This document shows, piece after piece, positions 60,801 to 64,000 of a DNA stretch of 64,000 nt (its first letter is position 1; each line of letters starts with the position of its first letter). Source of the DNA: Mytilus galloprovincialis. Taxonomy: Eukaryota; Mollusca; Bivalvia; Mytilida; Mytilidae. A program made the translations under genes and the position numbers. The notes under the pieces were generated by a model, which made no database searches, was not told the origin of the DNA, and saw only the letters and a list, made by a program, of their open reading frames with translations. The stretch spans positions 40,978,602 through 41,042,601 of the forward strand of contig NC_134850.1 in assembly GCF_965363235.1 (NCBI RefSeq), given 5' to 3'.

Positions 60801-63134
60801 ATCCATGACACACCCCTAAAGTTTTAACATTGCCTGTGATCCATTTGATTTTATCAAATTTAAATCGCTTTCTTTTAGAAGCCCCTAATAGTTAGCCTTT
60901 TGTTTTGTCAAAGTTTATTCTAGAACCCGAAGCTTTTTCGTATAAGGACAAAATTTTGAAAGTATTTTCTACAGAGTTTTCATTTTTATTAAATACTTGG
61001 GTGTCATCTGCAAACATACATAATTTGGTTTCTATAAAGTTCACTCCCTCTTCTGGTAATGTTAATCCTTCTATTTTAATGTTACCCCTAATCGCACATG
61101 CCATGGGTTTAGTCTTTATGATATACAAGAGAGGCGCTATTGGACACCCTTGCCTAGCGGAGCGAGTAATCGAAAAGTATCTTGATAAAAAACCATTGGT
61201 TTTAATACATGTAGTAGCATTGTATAATAGCATTTTTATCCATGCTCTAAATTTTCCGCCAAATTCAAATTTCTCCAATACAAAATCTATCCATATCCAT
61301 TCAACCCTATCAAACGCTTTTTGTTGATCCAAAAATAATATGATTCCTTCTTCCTCTTCGTTGTAAATATATTCTATAATGTCCTGAATCATTCGGTAAG
61401 CCTCTCTTATATTTCGACCTTTAACAAACCCCTTTTGATCGGTGTGAATAATTTTAGGCAATATTATCTTAAGTCTTTCAGATAGAATCTTTGCAATAAT
61501 TTTATAATCACAATTTAGTAAAGTTAGTGGTCTCCAATTTTTTATATTTTCCCTTTCTCCTCCTTTATGAAACAAGGTTAAGGCCCCCTTATGTTGAGAG
61601 TTACTCAAAATAGTATCATTAAAAATTTCTTGTAGTAAACTAAAGAAATCGTCTTTTATTATATCCCAGTATAAAACATAAAATTCTGATATTATGCCAT
61701 CTTCGCCAGGTGATTTGTTCTGTTTGAGTAATTTTAGTACCTTTTCTACTTCACAGATATTTATATCTCTATCTAACATTTCTTTATATTCCTTACTTAC
61801 CTTATCTATCATAAACTGACACAGTTTTTCGCCTGCTGTTTTGTCCCAGCCTTCAGTTGCAAAAAGTTTAGTATAAAATTTTACTTGTTCATTTAAGATA
61901 GAATCAATGTCACATTTATACTCACCGTTTTCTGTTTTTACACGTTGCCATAATTTGTTCCGCCCATTTTTCTTTTCTAAATTAAAAAAGTATTTGGTCG
62001 ACTACTCCCCGTCTTCGGCCCATTTAGTTCGTGATCTAATTTTTGCGGAGACTGTTTTGTTAGTATAATATTCCTTAATTTTATTTTCTATTTCTAAAAT
62101 TTTGTCACATGATTAAATTTTATTTGAATCGTTCAATTGAAGTTTCAATTTTTCAAGCTGTTTTTCTAAAACTATGACATAATTTTGTTTTGATAAACGG
62201 TTTAGTTTTTGACTAATTTCCATGGTCAAAAATATAATTTTTGATTAAATTTGTAACATCCCACCACTCTTGAATGCTATTAAATCGGTTCTTACTTTTA
62301 ACCCAATTTTCCCAAAACGTTTTAAATGCATTTGAAAATTCATCTGTCTTAATTGTATTTAGATTCATGATCCACATTCCCGGTCCTCTTTCAATATCAT
62401 CTAATTTTATTTTTGAAGTAACTATGTCATGATCACTAAATGGAAATGTGATAATACGTGTGTTTAAAATTTTGCAGCTAAGAGAGTTCGTACAAAAAAT
62501 GTAATCTATTCGTGATTTTGAATTGCCTCTTTGAAAACTATACCGTCTATTTGTTGGAAATTTAGACTGCCATATATCATCTAAATCAAAATTTAATAGG
62601 AGACTTTTCAACTCGTTTAAGCCTGTATCATCATTTTGATGTGAAGGGGACCTATCTAGTTTTCTATCTAACGCACAATTAAAATCTCCTACGAAGATAT
62701 TATAATGATCTGTGCCATCATCTGAATACATGTCATTTTTAGAGTTTTTCAGGTTTTCAAAAAAAAATATTCAATGACTTTAATGTTTCTGTAAATTGTT
62801 TTTTTTTTCGGAAAATTATAGGATATTTGTAGAAATTTTCATTCTAATCCCAAGTTTACTCTTAATTTCTAAGTTCATTTGTAGAAATTGAAAAATAGTA
62901 TGCAAAGGAAACAATGAAGCCGAATTTGCTGAAATGTATTCGATAAATATAATAATATGAGACAAGTGTATACACATATTTTTTATTTAAATTTCAGGTA
63001 CAAATCCCTGTGGTAGCAACAACGGTGGCTGCACTCACTTGTGCTTACCGAATAATACAGGAAACCCAGCGTATACCTGCGAATGTCCAGACAAATATGA
63101 GAAACAAGGCAACACATGTGTTGAATCCTCCTGA
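51824..63134 (+). CDS. LRP-like secreted protein: YWTD propeller plus one EGF domain
   Basis: Exons are (51824 or upstream exon)-52056, 53760-53990, 55186-55307, 55842-55972, 57312-57453 and 62998-63134. The frame is continuous to TGA at 63132-63134. From 51882 it encodes about 312 residues. They open with [11 protein letters not shown], the usual first strand after an EGF in LDL-receptor-type propellers. Blades follow with [73 protein letters not shown] and [20 protein letters not shown]. The last exon is a six-cysteine EGF domain ([25 protein letters not shown]). There are no LDLR-A repeats and no membrane segment. The start is uncertain: Met at 51824 or 51842 would give a signal peptide ([12 protein letters not shown]), but TTTTTATTTATAG at 51881 could equally be an acceptor for an upstream exon. 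Such propellers bind extracellular ligands. Confidence 0.82.
52160..52340 (-). repeat. GACAACTCTCC-family copy in intron 1 of the LRP-like gene
   Basis: AGATATAGGAAGATGTGGTG, GTGCCAATGAGACAACTCTC, AAAGTACGGCCTTCAACACG and CTTGGCTCACACCGAACAAC, in the same order as 56605-56760. The 65-codon open frame beginning at 52274 overlaps it and is not a gene. Confidence 0.75.
52990..53232 (+). repeat. Retroelement 3' end, 5'-truncated copy
   Basis: TGCCACATGTGGAGCAGGAT, CTGCTTACCCTTCCGGAGCA, ATGGCGTTGTCAGTTTGTTT, ending GGTATCTTTCGTCCCTCTTT. It is the plus-strand equivalent of the 3' non-coding region at 4195-4430. The overlapping open frames are repeat. Confidence 0.8.
53359..53562. mobile_element. 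MITE with TA-flanked inverted repeats
   Basis: The ends CTGTGAATTCATTTA and TAAATGAATCCACAG are inverted repeats with one mismatch. TTTTCGTGGATT / AATCCACGAAAA pair further in. TA flanks both ends. About 200 bp, in intron 1 of the LRP-like gene. Confidence 0.75.
54404..54655 (+). repeat. SINE- or MITE-like repeat, second full copy
   Basis: AATAGTTATCAAAGGTACCA to TTTGTAAACAGAAATTTATC. The same ordered landmarks as 30926-31165 and few differences. Confidence 0.8.
55842..55972 (+). CDS. Exon of the LRP-like gene ending at a GC donor
   Basis: It follows TCTACTTTCAG and encodes [20 protein letters not shown]...[12 protein letters not shown]. The GTAAAT at 55950 would leave the next exon out of frame. 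CAG|GCAAGT at 55973 gives the matching phase 0 and supplies the strand SKFLTCYQ that continues into GNLYYLGS. The donor is otherwise a perfect consensus, as expected for GC-AG introns. Confidence 0.72.
56035..56470 (-). repeat. Interspersed repeat copy in intron 4 of the LRP-like gene
   Basis: It starts in CCACCGAAGTCACAATTTGT, includes TTAGCTCACACCGAACAGCA, AACTAGTGTATTCAAACAG and ACCCACATCAACAAACGACA, then TGACTTAGGACAGGTACAAA. Related to 27085-27310. Confidence 0.65.
56605..57060 (-). repeat. GACAACTCTCC-family copy with an internal 33-bp tandem
   Basis: AGATATAGGAAGATGTGGTG and CCAATGAGACAACTCTCCAT at the start. The tail AGGACATGTGCAATCATTTG, GCAGCGGGATTAAACGTTTT leads to two and a half copies of a 33-bp unit (from 56972, 57005 and 57038). 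On the minus strand the tandem translates to repeats of [11 protein letters not shown] within a 105-codon open frame; I see this as repeat-derived. Confidence 0.65.
57559..58200 (+). repeat. Repeat with about 160-bp internal units (CACATGTCGC)
   Basis: It begins TACGGCCGCAAAAATTTTGA and a (GTCTGTC)n stretch. CACATGTCGC-type motifs recur at 57667, 57795, 57956 and 58114, each followed by TATCTCAGAAA-like sequence, TTATTGC and AAAACTTTACAC. It ends near AGAGCGTATCATGCTCTCGT. The open frames 57487-57841 and 57959-58159 are from this repeat. Confidence 0.7.
58618..58860 (+). repeat. Retroelement 3' end, second 5'-truncated copy
   Basis: Almost the same as 52990-53232, with the same end GGTATCTTTCGTCCCTCTTT. 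The open frames at 58735-58995 and 58743-58967 are repeat. Confidence 0.8.
60089..60813 (-). pseudogene. LINE C-terminal region in two frames
   Basis: 60813-60538 encodes [20 protein letters not shown] and [19 protein letters not shown]. The frame then shifts to 60523-60089 ([20 protein letters not shown] and further), the region after the RT thumb in L1-like ORF2. Confidence 0.65.
60892..61812 (-). pseudogene. LINE reverse transcriptase
   Basis: [14 protein letters not shown] near residue 33, [30 protein letters not shown] with the first catalytic Asp, [10 protein letters not shown], and MFADDTQVF with the catalytic Asp-Asp. The frame is open upstream as well to about 61999, so the Met is only the first in the preserved stretch. 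It ends at a stop after FDKTKG. Confidence 0.85.
62213..62731 (-). pseudogene. LINE endonuclease fragment
   Basis: C-terminal half of an APE-type endonuclease: [10 protein letters not shown] near the start, [12 protein letters not shown] and [13 protein letters not shown] with the catalytic Asp-His pair. The upstream catalytic residues are absent. The frame extends a little upstream ([11 protein letters not shown]) beyond the first Met. Confidence 0.75.
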
Positions 63135-64000
63135 TTATATTTTTTAATGTATATGCTTATTATTCCTTTACATAAAAAAAATAGTTAAACATAAGAAAGA
63201 TTTATTTATACAAACATTCTGGATTCATATATCGATTGATAAATATACTTTTTTTTGTCTAGCATGTATACACAACGAATTGGGCTTGAGTATCAGAAAC
63301 ATGTTCAGCCCTGTCTCATATTTTACGCAACAATATGATTACCAATGAGAAATGTATAAGCCAAGATTAGAATAAAGGCAACAGTAGTAAAGACGTCGCG
63401 TACGGTGTTGGTGATAATACGGGTTTCTCTTTCCAGTTCGCCTTTATTGCATTTGTTAGAAGTTTCGGAATTGATAACTATATAAATGTATATATCAAAA
63501 TGTGCGTAATTAAAAGTTGAAATGGAATATGCCTTAAAATCAATAATTTTATTCATTTTGTTACTCGAATGATCCCTAATAACACTGATTTTGAGCGTGT
63601 AGACAAGTAACACCGCGACAAATGATCAGCGTTGCTTTGAAGTTATTCTTGTCATTTTTTAAACTTAAAAAAAAAAACGTTGTACCCCTAGCAAGAGTAG
63701 TCTTTGGTGTTAATGGTGTATGTTTTATTTATGACGTCATCGTTAACTGGACAAGTCTAACCAGGACGAAAAGTTCACTTTGTTTTGTGGTCAAGCCGAA
63801 AATTGAAAACAAATATGGATAGGGGTGAAGTTAAGAGTGATTTTAAAGGTAATTCAAATAGATTATTCCGAAAATGATATATCTTTTTATTCCGTATATA
63901 ATAAGGAAAAAAAATAAAAAAAAGTTTTGTTACAACATTTCAAAAGATTGTGGCAGAATTAATGTTTTTTTGAAATTTGTATTTCTGTCACAAAACCCAA
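63135..64000. other. 3' flank of the LRP-like gene
   Basis: No polyadenylation signal could be fixed. A minus-strand open frame (63613-63323, 96 codons) ends in a hydrophobic stretch DVFTTVAFILILAYTFLIG. Its last third is less AT-rich than its surroundings and follows a possible acceptor (TGCAATAAAG). It may be a terminal exon of a membrane protein but has no family match I can name. A perfect TGACGTCA lies at 63732-63739. Confidence 0.3.

Larger units (their letters stand above)
59340..62770 (-). mobile_element. L1/Tx1-like LINE ORF2, 5'-truncated and decayed
   Basis: Read from 62770 downwards, it holds the C-terminal half of the endonuclease, a linker, a reverse transcriptase, a C-terminal domain, and a zinc-knuckle-like end ([18 protein letters not shown], about 59690-59630). 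It finishes in [20 protein letters not shown] (about 59500-59440). The frame is broken by at least one shift near 62220, by stops near 62114 and at 62002-62004, by a stop at about 60892, and by shifts near 60540 and 60089. The N-terminal part of the endonuclease and ORF1 are missing. It sits antisense in the last intron of the LRP-like gene. Confidence 0.85.

Noticed and set aside
60905-61327. 140-codon plus-strand open frame
   Set aside because: It is the antisense of the LINE reverse transcriptase.
1-64000. CRISPR arrays, rRNA operons, bacterial promoters, ribosome binding sites and terminators
   Set aside because: The tandem repeats have no spacer structure, no rRNA sequence was recognised, and the genes are spliced eukaryotic genes.

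Overview
The window looks like AT-rich nuclear DNA from a bivalve mollusc, most likely Mytilus or a close relative. The evidence is long intron-rich genes with GT-AG splice sites and dense interspersed repeats that I recognise from mussel sequence (for example the families containing GACAACTCTCC, GCCAGACGCGCGTTTCG and GGACTATCAGTCCCCGAGG). The organism assignment rests on recalled repeat families and was not checked by a search. There are no bacterial-style operons, rRNA genes or CRISPR arrays.

Four spliced protein-coding loci can be read. (1) At the left edge on the minus strand are the first two coding exons of a protein that starts with a major sperm protein (MSP/VAP-like) domain; the rest lies outside the window or was not found. 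(2) Positions 8955-14463 (+) hold a complete RGLG/copine-type von Willebrand A protein with an N-terminal membrane segment, no RING finger, and two homologous 101-nt exons that can only be used one at a time. (3) Positions 29721-40520 (+) hold a KY/hillarin-type transglutaminase-like protein. Its catalytic Cys, His and Asp all appear to be lost. It has an N-myristoylation signal at the front and a C-terminal region resembling the microtubule-binding stalk tip of dynein heavy chain, with two alternative last exons. (4) Positions 51824-63134 (+) hold a small LRP-like protein made of one YWTD propeller plus one EGF domain and no visible membrane anchor; one of its introns has a GC-AG boundary.

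The remainder is mobile and repeat DNA. It includes a Penelope-like reverse-transcriptase relic (about 4195-5545) with a second repeat nested inside it and 3'-end copies elsewhere, a degenerate L1/Tx1-like LINE antisense inside the last intron of the LRP-like gene (about 59340-62770), and several short inverted-repeat elements (2113-2431, 6110-7608, 12457-12916, 39606-39780, 47523-48079, 53359-53561). There are also simple palindromes, a 340-bp tandem array (21780-23470), and a 2-3 kb segment present in three diverged tandem copies (about 42940-49575). The intergenic stretches 14464-29720 and 40521-51820 show no convincing gene.

The genes show no functional link to one another. The transglutaminase/dynein-stalk fusion is the most unusual object in the window.
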